Assembly: GCA_036677505.1 (NCBI GenBank)
Contig: JAVBWK010000033.1
Span: forward strand, 1-47,850
Direction of reading: 5' to 3'
Origin: UBA2227 sp036677505
GTDB lineage: Bacteria; Bacillota_I; Bacilli_A; Erysipelotrichales; Erysipelotrichaceae
DNA length: 47,850 nucleotides
The first letter of the stretch is position 1. Each line of letters opens with the position of its first letter. The notes below the pieces were generated by a model, which saw only the letters and a program-made list of their open reading frames with translations, made no database searches and had not been told where the DNA came from. Below, piece after piece: positions 31,860-40,653 of this stretch. Made by a program: the position numbers and the translations under genes.

Positions 31860-33104
31860 ATGAAGCTGACCAAAGCTGAAAAGAGTTGGATTTTGTATGA
31901 CATAGCCAACTCTGCGTTTATCTTGAGTGTTACCGCAACGATCCCGATTTATTTCAGAGCCTTGGCGGAAAACGCCGGAGTGGAAAGCAACATTGTTTCT
32001 GCCTGGTGGGGAACCGCTACATCCGTCGCTGTTATTATTTTAGCTGTGTTGGCACCCATATTAGGAGCGATTGCCGATTATAAGGGAATGAAGAAGAAAC
32101 TGTTTGTTGCCTTTCTGGCCATGGGCATTTTGGGAGCCTTCTCCCTGGCTGTCACCTCCGACTGGATGGCTTTCCTTTTGTTGTTTATCATCGCCCGCGT
32201 CGGCTATTCGGCATGCAATATCTTCTATGATTCGATGCTGGTCGATGTATCGACCGATGAGCGCATGGACATGATTTCATCGCAAGGATACGCCTGGGGT
32301 TATGTGGGCAGTACGATCCCCTTTATCGTAGGGATTGTTTTGATTTTTACTAAGCCTTTTGGTATGACGACCACGCAGGCTACGCAGCTTTCATTTGTGA
32401 TTACGGCAGTTTGGTGGGGATTGCTCACCATTCCGATGCTGAAGAACGTCAAACAGACCTATTATCTGGAACCGCAGCCCAAAGTCGTATCCAAAGCTTT
32501 CAGCCGCGTATTCCATACGTTATCAAAGATATATAAAAATAAGAAACTGTTCTATTATATCGTCGGCTACTTCTGTTATATCGACGGTGTGTATACGATC
32601 ATATCCATGGCCACGACCTATGGCGGTGAAGTCGGCATCGGTACCACCGAGATGATCGGTGCATTGCTGCTCACCCAGTTTGTCGCATTCCCATTTGCGA
32701 TTCTCGCCGGGGTTCTGGCAAAGAAGTACGGAGCACTGAAACTGCTGAAATTCTATATCCTGATGTATATCGGTATCTCGGTGTTTGGATATCAGCTGGA
32801 TCAGGCATGGGAATTCTGGGTGCTGGCGGTTGCTGTCGGTATCGCTCAAGGTGGTATACAGTCTTTGTCCCGTTCGTACTATGGTAAACTTGTGCCGAAA
32901 AATGAATCCAATGAATACTTCGGTTTCTTCGATATCTTCGGAAAATTCGCTGATTTCTTCGGTCCGATGATCCTGGCGGTCATGGCCGTTACGACCGGTT
33001 CATCCCGCAATGGTATCCTGGCGCTGATCATTTTGTTTGTAATCGGGTATTGGATGTTAGTCAAAGTCGAAAAACTCGACAAAGCTGAAAAAGCTGCCCA
33101 ATAA
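31860..33104 (+). CDS. UMF1/Atg22-like MFS transporter
   Basis: A 414-residue protein with about 12 membrane helices. It opens with the UMF1 signature WILYDIANSAFILSV and includes YDSMLVDVSTDERMDMISSQGYAWGYVGS, split by a short loop, and QSLSRSYYGKLVP. UMF1-family proteins are related to the yeast vacuolar amino-acid exporter Atg22. The substrate in bacteria is unknown, but amino-acid export would suit the peptide-degrading context. AAAGGGGA precedes the ATG at 31860. Confidence 0.87.
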   Translation: MKLTKAEKSWILYDIANSAFILSVTATIPIYFRALAENAGVESNIVSAWWGTATSVAVIILAVLAPILGAIADYKGMKKKLFVAFLAMGILGAFSLAVTSDWMAFLLLFIIARVGYSACNIFYDSMLVDVSTDERMDMISSQGYAWGYVGSTIPFIVGIVLIFTKPFGMTTTQATQLSFVITAVWWGLLTIPMLKNVKQTYYLEPQPKVVSKAFSRVFHTLSKIYKNKKLFYYIVGYFCYIDGVYTIISMATTYGGEVGIGTTEMIGALLLTQFVAFPFAILAGVLAKKYGALKLLKFYILMYIGISVFGYQLDQAWEFWVLAVAVGIAQGGIQSLSRSYYGKLVPKNESNEYFGFFDIFGKFADFFGPMILAVMAVTTGSSRNGILALIILFVIGYWMLVKVEKLDKAEKAAQ

Positions 33105-33107
33105 ACA

Positions 33108-33136
33108 AGCAGCCGGATTCAATCCGGCTGCTTTTT
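33108..33136. terminator. Strong bidirectional terminator
   Basis: AGCAGCCGGA pairs with TCCGGCTGCT around TTCAA, then T5. The stop codon of the minus-strand NERD gene lies in the loop. Confidence 0.88.
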
Positions 33137-33715
33137 GTTTTGTACATGACGCAAATGCGTTTTTTTGTTTTTTATGGATATGTGCCTCATTGCACGAAGA
33201 TGTCTGGCAATCTGCCGGACTTCTTTTCGTGAAAGGATCATCGGTTGGGTGTTCAGCCATGCTTTCAGCGGTTTATTCAGTTTCCAACGGTGAACCACAC
33301 GATGGTTATCGTCAGAGGTTACTTGTAATGTGCATGCCTCATCGACCACGATCATCGAAAACTTCGGTACATGACTATATTGAGGAAGTGCCTTGTTCAG
33401 GGCATAGATATGCGTCTGATTCTGACGGATCGGGCTGTATACAATTCGCTTGTGATGTTTAAACTGCAAGGTCCATTGGTCCTGATCGATATGACCGATC
33501 AGCGTTCCGGAAAAATGCTTAGTCTCGATCACGACAATCCCAAACCGGGTGACCATCACCGAATCGATTTCCGTGGGTACTTTGTTATGACTGACACAGT
33601 AGACATGAGAAACGACTTTTTTATATCCGGGGAAGTTCAAAGCACTGAGATGGGTCAGAAATTCACCCCAGCGACCGTTACGAGACCATTTGTAAAGCAG
33701 ATTTTTCAATGACAT
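33119..33715 (-). CDS. NERD (nuclease-related) domain protein
   Basis: A 198-residue protein. The NERD core is at residues about 15-110: GRWGEFLTH, then TEIDSVMVTRFGIVVIETKHFSGTL with the Asp and Glu-x-Lys pattern of endonuclease-like folds, plus VYSPIRQNQTH. The C-terminus is very basic. Family function is unproven but nucleic acid processing is suspected. The start at 33715 sits just after the pepF copy 2 stop; an ATG at 33742 inside that gene is the alternative. Probably co-transcribed with pepF. Confidence 0.8.
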   Translation of the reverse strand: MSLKNLLYKWSRNGRWGEFLTHLSALNFPGYKKVVSHVYCVSHNKVPTEIDSVMVTRFGIVVIETKHFSGTLIGHIDQDQWTLQFKHHKRIVYSPIRQNQTHIYALNKALPQYSHVPKFSMIVVDEACTLQVTSDDNHRVVHRWKLNKPLKAWLNTQPMILSRKEVRQIARHLRAMRHISIKNKKTHLRHVQNKKQPD

Positions 33716-33716
33716 A

Positions 33717-35411
33717 TCAGAGAGCTTTGTCGTCAACCCCATCCAGCCATTGATCGATCGTCGAGATTACCGAACTGACACAACCCTCTTCAAACGGCGA
33801 TTTCAGATTTGCGGCTTTCACTAGGCCGGTAAAAGACATCGTACCGCCCAAAGTGCATAAATGATGATAATCCTTCCAGGCGGTTTCATCTTTGTCCTGG
33901 ATGCGTTTAAAGAACTGTAAGGCACAAATCTGAGCCAGGGTGTAATCAATATAATAGAAAGGCATTTGGAAAATGTGGGCCTGCTGATACCAGTATGTTC
34001 CCTTTTCAAGGAAATCGCACTCACTGTAATCGATGTGAGGCAGATACTGGCGTTGCAGTTTTCGCCAGATGGCTTTGCGCTGATCCGGTGTCATTTCCGG
34101 ATGGGCATACACTTCATGCTGGAAATGATCGACGAGAACGCCGTAAGGGATAAACTTGATGGCACCGCCCAAATGGCTGAAACGGTATTTCTGTGCCTGA
34201 TCGCCAAAGAAACTTTCCATCCACGGCCAAGTAAAGAATTCCATGGACATCGAATGGATCTCGGCACTTTCCATGGTCGGCCACATGCACTCCGGCACTT
34301 CGATGTGACGGGATGAGAATACCTGGAAGGCATGCCCGGCTTCATGAGTCAATACGTCGATATCGCCGGAAGTTCCGTTAAAGTTTGAGAAGATAAACGG
34401 TGACTGATAATCAGCAATGTATGTACAGTATCCGCCGCCGGCTTTACCCGGTTTGCTCACTAAATCCACCAGTTCACGATCAAGCATGAAATCAATGAAA
34501 TCAGCTGTTTCTTTGGAAAGCTCATGGTACATCTTGCGTCCGTTTTCAACGATAAAATCCGGATCGCCGATCGGTTTGGCATTGCCGGTGGTATATTCAA
34601 AACTCAAATCATAGTGCAGCAGTCGCTCGAGTCCTAACCGTTGTTGCTGACGCATAAACAGTTTCTTTGAGACAGGAACGATGTCATCAAGCACCTGCTT
34701 TCTGAAGACATCGACCATAGTCGCATCGTAATCCAACCGCATCATCCGGATATATCCGAGCTCAATGAAATTGGCGTATCCCAGTTTCTTGGCGATGTTA
34801 TCACGTAACTGTACCAACTCATGATAAATTTCATCGATTTTTGCTTCGTTTTGCTCAAAGAAACCCCAGCGGGCATCGGTGGCGCGCTTACGGATGTCAC
34901 GATCGGTCGATTGGGTCAGCGGCGTCAGCTGAGGAAGGGTAAACACTTTTCCGTCAAATTCGATTTGAGCGGATGCGATCAGTTTCTGATATTCAGATGA
35001 AAGCCGGTTTTCTTCCTGAAGTTCCCCGATGATTTTAGGATCGAATGCCTTCAAAGAAAACTCAGCGATCTTAAAGAATGCTTCAGGCATAAGCTTTTTC
35101 AGATCTTTAATAAACGGTGATTCAAGCAGGGCTTTGTAGAAGTTGACTGTCAATTCTTCATACAGTGGGCCGTGCTGATCCCAGTAATTGTTTTCCGCTT
35201 CATAAAACTCATCTTTGGTATTGATGGAATGCCGGATACTGCAGAGCACATTGGCGGTCATCACGGTAAATCGCTCAGCATTAAACTGTTTGATCAGCTC
35301 AAGCTGTTCACTCACATGCTTTGCGTTGTTAAAGCGTTCGATCAGCTGCGTGGCGCTGGCTTTGACAATATCAAAATCCGGTCGGACATATACATATTCA
35401 TTAAATTTCAT
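33717..35411 (-). CDS. M3 family oligoendopeptidase, copy 2
   Basis: A 564-residue zinc peptidase. The metal site is DVLTHEAGHAFQVF, with a downstream ESAEIHSMSMEFF helix supplying the third ligand. This subtype (YFNGTSGD motif before the site) is distinct from copy 1 at 23684. Cytosolic, cutting oligopeptides. The start at 35411 follows CGAGGTGA; longer in-frame starts lack a ribosome site. Its upstream region is divergent with the transglutaminase gene and contains a 12-base palindrome with TACAAT on both strands. Confidence 0.9.
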   Translation of the reverse strand: MKFNEYVYVRPDFDIVKASATQLIERFNNAKHVSEQLELIKQFNAERFTVMTANVLCSIRHSINTKDEFYEAENNYWDQHGPLYEELTVNFYKALLESPFIKDLKKLMPEAFFKIAEFSLKAFDPKIIGELQEENRLSSEYQKLIASAQIEFDGKVFTLPQLTPLTQSTDRDIRKRATDARWGFFEQNEAKIDEIYHELVQLRDNIAKKLGYANFIELGYIRMMRLDYDATMVDVFRKQVLDDIVPVSKKLFMRQQQRLGLERLLHYDLSFEYTTGNAKPIGDPDFIVENGRKMYHELSKETADFIDFMLDRELVDLVSKPGKAGGGYCTYIADYQSPFIFSNFNGTSGDIDVLTHEAGHAFQVFSSRHIEVPECMWPTMESAEIHSMSMEFFTWPWMESFFGDQAQKYRFSHLGGAIKFIPYGVLVDHFQHEVYAHPEMTPDQRKAIWRKLQRQYLPHIDYSECDFLEKGTYWYQQAHIFQMPFYYIDYTLAQICALQFFKRIQDKDETAWKDYHHLCTLGGTMSFTGLVKAANLKSPFEEGCVSSVISTIDQWLDGVDDKAL

Positions 35412-35429
35412 TGGTCTCACCTCGAATTT

Positions 35430-35441
35430 CATTGTACAATG
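35430..35441. promoter_or_regulatory. Palindrome in the divergent pepF / transglutaminase promoter region
   Basis: CATTGTACAATG is a perfect dyad that offers TACAAT as a -10 on each strand. On the plus strand TTGGTC lies 18 bases upstream of it; the minus strand has no clear -35. Confidence 0.45.
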
Positions 35442-35499
35442 ATTTTGTATCAAATAAAAGCGGCATGGCATATTCTTTTGTTTGATTTTGAGGTTGGGC

Positions 35500-36435
35500 A
35501 TGAAAAAGAAACTCGTCATTCTGTTATTATCCATATTTCTGTCAGGCTGTTCGATCTGGCCGTTTCAATCTCAACCATTTGAGGAAACCTGGACGATCGA
35601 GCCGACTCAGCTAGTTGCTCCTGGCCATACGTTCAAACGCATTCAGTTGGGCAGTTTTTTCAGTAAAACCACGCACTATTCGGTTACCTCCGAACAGCAG
35701 TTGGCTCTTTTGCTGTACAAAAATTATGAATCAGGGATAACTGAAGTGCCTTATGTCACTGACGCAGACATATCGTTGCAGCGGGTTTATCTTTTTCTTG
35801 ATATCCTGATGGCTGTGCCCTTCAGTCTGAAACAAGGGATCATTGAGTACAAAACGGCTGGAAGCGTTCAATACAAGACCATGTATATCCGTATCGAAGC
35901 CGACGAGCGATATGATGCCGATGTGCTTCGAATAGCCCAAAAGGTGGTTGAGTCTGTGATTGCCGATGGTATGACCGAAACAGAAAAAGTTGAAGCCATT
36001 CATGATTATCTGGTGAAGTCCGTTGCATACGACGAAAGTATTTTACAGCTGGATCTGACCCGTTATATCGATCATCCGTCATTCTCCGCATATGGAGCTT
36101 TGAATCTGAAAACGGCGGTATGCAGCGGGTATGCCCGGGCCTTTCTGCTTTTAATGCGAATGCTCAATATTAAAGCAGGGATCATCAGTTCTCAATCCAT
36201 CCAGCATGCCTGGAATATCGTTGAAATTGACGGCGAATGGCTGTACTTGGATGCTACGTGGAATGATCCGATCCCGGATACACCCGGACGGGTGCTCAAG
36301 ACATATTTTTTGCAAAACCGTCGGATGTTTCTTGCGGACAGAGAGCATCAGTTCGATTTAAGTACGGAAAATACGTTGGATGCTGAAGATCATGAGTCAT
36401 TCGTCCGATATGCTTATTCACGTATATTCGAGTGA
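35500..36435 (+). CDS. Transglutaminase-like domain lipoprotein
   Basis: A 311-residue exported protein. The first 17 residues form a lipoprotein signal (basic start, hydrophobic core, lipobox LSGC with Cys17). The C-terminal half is a transglutaminase-like domain with its triad in KTAVCSGYARAF, IQHAWNIVEIDGEW and YLDATWNDP. Such proteins act outside the membrane as proteases or crosslinkers. The ATG at 35500 follows TTGAGGTTGG; the in-frame ATG at 35482 has no site. No intrinsic terminator follows, only a repeat lacking a T-run (36441-36470). Confidence 0.87.
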   Translation: MKKKLVILLLSIFLSGCSIWPFQSQPFEETWTIEPTQLVAPGHTFKRIQLGSFFSKTTHYSVTSEQQLALLLYKNYESGITEVPYVTDADISLQRVYLFLDILMAVPFSLKQGIIEYKTAGSVQYKTMYIRIEADERYDADVLRIAQKVVESVIADGMTETEKVEAIHDYLVKSVAYDESILQLDLTRYIDHPSFSAYGALNLKTAVCSGYARAFLLLMRMLNIKAGIISSQSIQHAWNIVEIDGEWLYLDATWNDPIPDTPGRVLKTYFLQNRRMFLADREHQFDLSTENTLDAEDHESFVRYAYSRIFE

Positions 36436-36440
36436 TTCCG

Positions 36441-36470
36441 CACCCAAAACAATTTTATGGTATTTGGGTG
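36441..36470. repeat. Inverted repeat without T-tract downstream of the transglutaminase gene
   Basis: CACCCAAA and TTTGGGTG pair around a 14-base AT-rich loop and are followed by AAAAC, not T. It sits immediately upstream of a good promoter (-35 at 36478), so it may be a protein site rather than a terminator. Confidence 0.5.
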
Positions 36471-36477
36471 AAAACAC

Positions 36478-36505
36478 TTGAGTATTTCGGCAGATTGGTT
36501 ACAAT
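36478..36505 (+). promoter_or_regulatory. Promoter before the 29-codon ORF and ankyrin gene
   Basis: TTGAGT, 16 bases, TACAAT. Confidence 0.65.
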
Positions 36506-36547
36506 ATAGATAACACGAGATTTCCAACAGAATTGAGGTGAGCGGAT

Positions 36548-36637
36548 ATGGCCTTGCTTTTACCATCTGTAGAATCAACCGTATTGGCAAACGTCAATCC
36601 GGTTGGAGTTCGTCATAAAATTCGATTGATGTTTTAG
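36548..36637 (+). CDS. Candidate 29-residue small protein or leader peptide
   Basis: ATG with GAGGTG placed 7 bases upstream, directly after a good promoter. The product is hydrophobic to basic: it begins MALLLPSVESTVLANV and ends HKIRLMF. I do not recognise it. A T8 run follows at 36659-36666, but I could not form a convincing hairpin before it. It could be a leader controlling the ankyrin gene 71 bases downstream, a genuine small protein, or chance. Confidence 0.35.
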   Translation: MALLLPSVESTVLANVNPVGVRHKIRLMF

Positions 36638-36708
36638 GATGGGTTTAATGTGCCTGTCTTTTTTTTCATCAAAAAACGATGTGTTTGATTAATCAAGGAG
36701 GAATTGTT

Positions 36709-37377
36709 ATGGATCAAACAAACAAAACATTCTGGGATGCGGCAGCAGCCGGTGACTTTGCGAAAGTCAGCGCCATGTTTAAGCAGGGGGCTGATGTAAA
36801 TATTGTCAACGGGGATGGCAGAACTGCTTTGATGCGAAGTGCAAAGCGCGGTCATGAGGAAATCGTACGTTTTCTGATTGACAACGGTGCAAAAGTCAAT
36901 GCGCGTGATGTCAATGAAAAAACAGCCATCATGGGTGCTGCGAAAAAGGGGCACTTAGGCATCGTTAAGATGATTACGGAAGCCGGTGCGGATATCAACG
37001 CTCTGGATAATAAGGGCCGTAACGCGCTGATGAGAGCAAGCTTTCTTGGACATTCGGATGTCGTCGGATACTTGATTTCAAAGGGTGCTGATGTCAATGC
37101 TCAGGATGAAATGGGTCGTTCGGCCCTGATGGAAGCCTGCCTGGCCTTTAGGGTCGATGTGATCAAGGAACTGGTTGAAGCCAATGCTGATATCAATGCA
37201 CAAGACGCCAACGGCTGTACAGCGCTTATGAGAGCCAGCTATTCCGGATATCTGGAGTTAGTTCAGTATCTGCTCAATCACGGAGCTGATAAAGAAGTTA
37301 TTGATAATGAAGGAAACAAAGCGATTCATTATGTTCGCGAACACAGTTTTACCGATTTAAAGCCGTACTTAAAATAA
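36709..37377 (+). CDS. Ankyrin repeat protein
   Basis: A 222-residue protein made of about six 33-residue ankyrin repeats and no other domain. Consensus pieces recur: NGDGRTALMRSAKRGHEEIV, NALDNKGRNALMRASFLGH, and DANGCTALMRASYSGYLELV. No signal peptide, so it is likely a cytosolic protein-binding scaffold. AAGGAGG lies 7 bases before the ATG at 36709. The EF-G-like gene follows 24 bases later and is probably co-transcribed. Confidence 0.9.
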   Translation: MDQTNKTFWDAAAAGDFAKVSAMFKQGADVNIVNGDGRTALMRSAKRGHEEIVRFLIDNGAKVNARDVNEKTAIMGAAKKGHLGIVKMITEAGADINALDNKGRNALMRASFLGHSDVVGYLISKGADVNAQDEMGRSALMEACLAFRVDVIKELVEANADINAQDANGCTALMRASYSGYLELVQYLLNHGADKEVIDNEGNKAIHYVREHSFTDLKPYLK

Positions 37378-37401
37378 GAAAGGGATCTTGGGAACATTTT
37401 T

Positions 37402-39477
37402 ATGAGAGATTATTTAGCACATGAAGTGCGTAATATTGTTTTGTTAGGCCATAGCGGCAGCGGTAAAACAGCTGTTGTCGAATCCATGTTATTCTTTACT
37501 AAGGCGATCGACCGGGTAGGTAAAGCCACAGACGGTAACAGCGTCCTTGATTATGATGCCGAAGAAATCAAACGCGGAGTCAGTGTCTTTACGACCCTGG
37601 CACCGATAGAGTGGAAAAACACGAAGATTAATTTTATTGATACACCGGGATACCTGGATTATGCCGGAGAAATGCTCTCCGGGGTATCGGTTGCTGATAA
37701 TGCACTGATCGTGGTCAGTGCTAAAGACGGTGTTCAGACCGGTACCGAACGTGCATGGAAAACCGTAACGGCACGTAAACTGCCGACCATTTTCTTCATC
37801 AATAAGATGGACGAAGAGAATGCATCCTTTGAAAAGAGTTATGAATCATTGCGTGACAATTTCGGGAAATCAGTGATTGCTTTTGAAGTTCCGATCATTG
37901 AAAGCGGAAAGGTTGTCGGAAGCGTCAATATTTTGAAGAAAAAAGCCTGGTATCATAATGACCGGAATAATGCGAAAGAAGTTCCGGCATCGATGAAAGA
38001 TCAGGTTGACGGATACTACGAACAGATCGCAGAGGCCGTAGCCATGGGTGATGACGAACTGATGGAGAAATTCTTTGAGGGCGAACCGTTTACGGAAGCG
38101 GAAATCCTTAAGGGTGTCCGGATCGGTGTCCGAAGCGGTGAAATCCGACCGGTATATTGCGGATCTGCTATCCAGCTGACCGGCATCGAACGCCTGATGG
38201 ATTTGATTTCCGAGTATTTTCCATCGTATGCCGAGCAGGGGATCACAGAAGCCAAAGATCTCAACGGAGCAACCGTTACTTTGGAAACCAATGAGAAAGA
38301 AGCTTTCAGTGCCCGGGTATTTAAAACGATCGTGGACCCGTTTGTCGGTCGCATTTCTTTCGTTAAAGTCATGACCGGGGTATTGACTACCGATGCTCAA
38401 GTCATCAATGTTCAGAAGGATAAAGTTGAAAAAATCGCTCAGCTGTTTGCGATCAAAGGAAAACATCAGATCGGTGTCGGAAAATTGTTTACCGGGGATA
38501 TCGGTGCGATCGTCAAACTTCAATACACAGAAACCAGTGACACATTGGCTACCAAAGCGAAGCCGGTCGTTTACGACAAGATCGAGTTCCCGCAGCCGAT
38601 GCTTTCTGTCGCCCTGTGGCCAAAGAGCAAAAACGATGAAGATAAACTGAGTACCAGTTTACAACGTCTGGCAGAAGAAGATGCTTCGTGTAAGTTTGAG
38701 AAAAACAGTGAAACTGCCGAACTGATCCTTTATGGTGTCGGCGATCAGCATATCGATGTCATCATCAGCAAGCTCCGCACTAAATATAAAGTTGAAGTGG
38801 AGCTGACCGAACCGAAAGTCCCCTATCGTGAGACGATTCGCGGAACCATTTCTGCCGAAGGCAAGCACAAAAAGCAATCCGGGGGTGCAGGGCAGTTCGG
38901 GCATGTATTTATTACCTTTGAACCTTGTGACAGCGAGGAAATGATATTTGAGGAAAAAGTATTCGGCGGAGCCGTACCGCGCCAGTATTTCCCGGCTGTC
39001 GAAGCGGGATTGAGAGAATGTATGCAAAAAGGATTGTTGGCCGGTTATAAGGTCGTCGGAGTCAAAGCAACTTTGACGGATGGCCGTTATCATGAAGTTG
39101 ACTCAAAGGAAATTGCCTTTAAATCAGCAGCCAGACTGGCCTTTAAGGCCGGCTTCCCGAAAGCCCGTCCGGCGTTGATGGAACCGATCGTTAAAGTTCA
39201 AGTCACAATTCCGGAAGAATATACCGGAACGGTCATCGGTGATTTCAATAAGCGTCGCGGGATCATTCTGGGCATGGAACTTCTCAACGAAAAAGAACAG
39301 ATGGTAACCGCAGAAGTTCCGATGTCGGAAATGATGCGTTATGCCACGGAGTTGCGCAGCTTTACTCAGGGCAGAGGCAGTTACACCCAAGAGTTTGACC
39401 GCTATGAATTTGCACCGCAGCCTATCGCTGATAAGGTCATAGCTGCTCACGTTAAAGAAGAAGACGAAGAAGATTGA
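37402..39477 (+). CDS. Elongation factor G-like GTPase (EF-G II type)
   Basis: A 691-residue translational GTPase with the five-domain EF-G layout. G1 is GHSGSGKT, G3 DTPG and G4 NKMD. The switch I region reads KRGVSVFTTLAP instead of the canonical RGITI, as in the EF-G-like second paralogues whose role (translocation backup, ribosome recycling or stress) varies. Canonical fusA is normally beside rpsG and tufA, not here, so this is a paralogue. Domain IV (EPKVPYRETIRG to KQSGGAGQFGHV) is intact. The ribosome site is weak. Confidence 0.9.
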   Translation: MRDYLAHEVRNIVLLGHSGSGKTAVVESMLFFTKAIDRVGKATDGNSVLDYDAEEIKRGVSVFTTLAPIEWKNTKINFIDTPGYLDYAGEMLSGVSVADNALIVVSAKDGVQTGTERAWKTVTARKLPTIFFINKMDEENASFEKSYESLRDNFGKSVIAFEVPIIESGKVVGSVNILKKKAWYHNDRNNAKEVPASMKDQVDGYYEQIAEAVAMGDDELMEKFFEGEPFTEAEILKGVRIGVRSGEIRPVYCGSAIQLTGIERLMDLISEYFPSYAEQGITEAKDLNGATVTLETNEKEAFSARVFKTIVDPFVGRISFVKVMTGVLTTDAQVINVQKDKVEKIAQLFAIKGKHQIGVGKLFTGDIGAIVKLQYTETSDTLATKAKPVVYDKIEFPQPMLSVALWPKSKNDEDKLSTSLQRLAEEDASCKFEKNSETAELILYGVGDQHIDVIISKLRTKYKVEVELTEPKVPYRETIRGTISAEGKHKKQSGGAGQFGHVFITFEPCDSEEMIFEEKVFGGAVPRQYFPAVEAGLRECMQKGLLAGYKVVGVKATLTDGRYHEVDSKEIAFKSAARLAFKAGFPKARPALMEPIVKVQVTIPEEYTGTVIGDFNKRRGIILGMELLNEKEQMVTAEVPMSEMMRYATELRSFTQGRGSYTQEFDRYEFAPQPIADKVIAAHVKEEDEED

Positions 39478-39480
39478 TTC

Positions 39481-39508
39481 AAAAAGCAGCCCGTACAGGC
39501 TGCTTTTT
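39481..39508 (+). terminator. Terminator of the ankyrin / EF-G-like unit
   Basis: AAAAAGCAGCC pairs with GGCTGCTTTTT around CGTACA. Confidence 0.85.
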
Positions 39509-39512
39509 CATT

Positions 39513-39534
39513 GAAAAAGGGACGTACGTCCCTT
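39513..39534 (-). terminator. Terminator of sodA
   Basis: The 18-base palindrome AAGGGACGTACGTCCCTT folds as a hairpin with a GTAC loop; on the minus strand it ends in T5. It lies head to head with the EF-G-like terminator. Confidence 0.75.
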
Positions 39535-39543
39535 AAATTCGGA

Positions 39544-40155
39544 TTACTTATTTTCCTCAAACAGTCTGTTTACGACTGTCCAGTTGACGACGTTGAACCA
39601 CTGTTCGATATATTCCGGCCGACGGTTCTGATATTTCAGATAATAGGCGTGTTCCCATACATCCAAAGCCAGGATCGGTGTCAGGCCATCAGAAACCGGT
39701 GTATCCTGATTGGCGGTCGATACGACTTTTAACTGCTTGTCAGCCGTCAGAACCAACCATGCCCAGCCGCTGCCGAAACGGGTTTTTGCTGCCGTTGCGA
39801 AGGCATCTTTGAACTGAGCAAAACTGCCAAAGGCTGCTTCGATGGCTGTCAGTAAAGCCCCTTGGGGTTCTTTGGCTCCGCCCGGAGTCATCAGCTGCCA
39901 AAACAGAGTATGATTGAGATGACCGCCACCGTTATTGCGAACCGCCATGCGGATGGCTTCCGGTACCCGGGATAAATCTTTAATCAGATCGGTCAGCTCG
40001 ACGTCAGCCAGTTCAGGAAATTTTTCAAGCGCAGCGTTGACATTGTCAACGTAAGCCTGATGATGTTTGCTGTAGTGAATGGTCATGGTTTGAGTATCGA
40101 TAAACGGTTCAAGCGCATCAAATGCATAAGTAAGTAATGGTAATGTTTGTTTCAT
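39544..40155 (-). CDS. sodA: Superoxide dismutase (Mn/Fe family)
   Basis: A 203-residue enzyme that converts superoxide to hydrogen peroxide and oxygen in the cytosol. All four metal ligands are visible: His27, His82 (GGGHLNHTLFW), Asp165 and His169 (LDVWEHAYYLKY). The second-shell Gln150 in STANQDTP lies at the Mn-type position, so Mn or cambialistic use is more likely than strict Fe. AAGGAG is well spaced from the ATG. Single-gene unit with its own promoter and terminator, and a sign that the organism meets oxygen. Confidence 0.95.
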   Translation of the reverse strand: MKQTLPLLTYAFDALEPFIDTQTMTIHYSKHHQAYVDNVNAALEKFPELADVELTDLIKDLSRVPEAIRMAVRNNGGGHLNHTLFWQLMTPGGAKEPQGALLTAIEAAFGSFAQFKDAFATAAKTRFGSGWAWLVLTADKQLKVVSTANQDTPVSDGLTPILALDVWEHAYYLKYQNRRPEYIEQWFNVVNWTVVNRLFEENK

Positions 40156-40183
40156 TGTTTTTATCTCCTTTGTTTACATTTCA

Positions 40184-40212
40184 AGCATAGCAAAGCAAAT
40201 TTTCACAATCAA
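40184..40212 (-). promoter_or_regulatory. Promoter of sodA
   Basis: On the minus strand TTGATT (plus 40207-40212), 17 bases, TATGCT (plus 40184-40189), with TGC before the -10. Confidence 0.6.
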
Positions 40213-40245
40213 ACGATATGCCCAATATGTTAGCCATATTTAACT

Positions 40246-40653
40246 TTATAGATTGATGACCGGTCCAAAGGCAGAGAGTGAGGTTGTTTTGCGGATTGCT
40301 TCGATAAACGCTTCAAAAGGAATCTCATCATAGGACTTGCCTTGATACTCGATGCTACGGCAACATTCAGAATTTCCTGTTAACGATGAACAGGATGGGC
40401 ATTCACTCATCCTAATGCGGATATCAATGATCTTCTCGATCGGCTTGCCGTTAAAATCACAGCGATTGGACTGTCCGATTTGATCAGGCAAGAGTAAAAC
40501 CTCTTCGATGCGTACTTGCCATCCGCCACGATGCAGTTGCGGCTTTAGATGCGAGATGGCATCAACCAAAGCACGATGGGTCGTTTGGCATCGGACACAT
40601 GTTTGGCCATCCACTTCAAGATGATACCAACAGATGTTAAGAACATTATTCAT
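40246..40653 (-). CDS. DUF2703 protein
   Basis: A 135-residue cytosolic protein with the DUF2703 pattern: WYHLEVDGQTCVRCQTT near the N-terminus, SNRCDFNGKPIEKII in the middle, then SECPSCSSLTGNSECC and GKSYDEIPFE. The Cys pairs (CVRC, CPSC, CC) suggest thiol or metal chemistry. Function unproven; relatives often appear in metal or arsenic contexts. It starts inside the last 8 bases of the M32 carboxypeptidase gene, so the two are co-expressed. Confidence 0.82.
   Translation of the reverse strand: MNNVLNICWYHLEVDGQTCVRCQTTHRALVDAISHLKPQLHRGGWQVRIEEVLLLPDQIGQSNRCDFNGKPIEKIIDIRIRMSECPSCSSLTGNSECCRSIEYQGKSYDEIPFEAFIEAIRKTTSLSAFGPVINL

Noticed and set aside
37870..38523. Minus-strand open frame inside the EF-G-like gene
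   Set aside because: Antisense shadow; composition follows the complementary codons.
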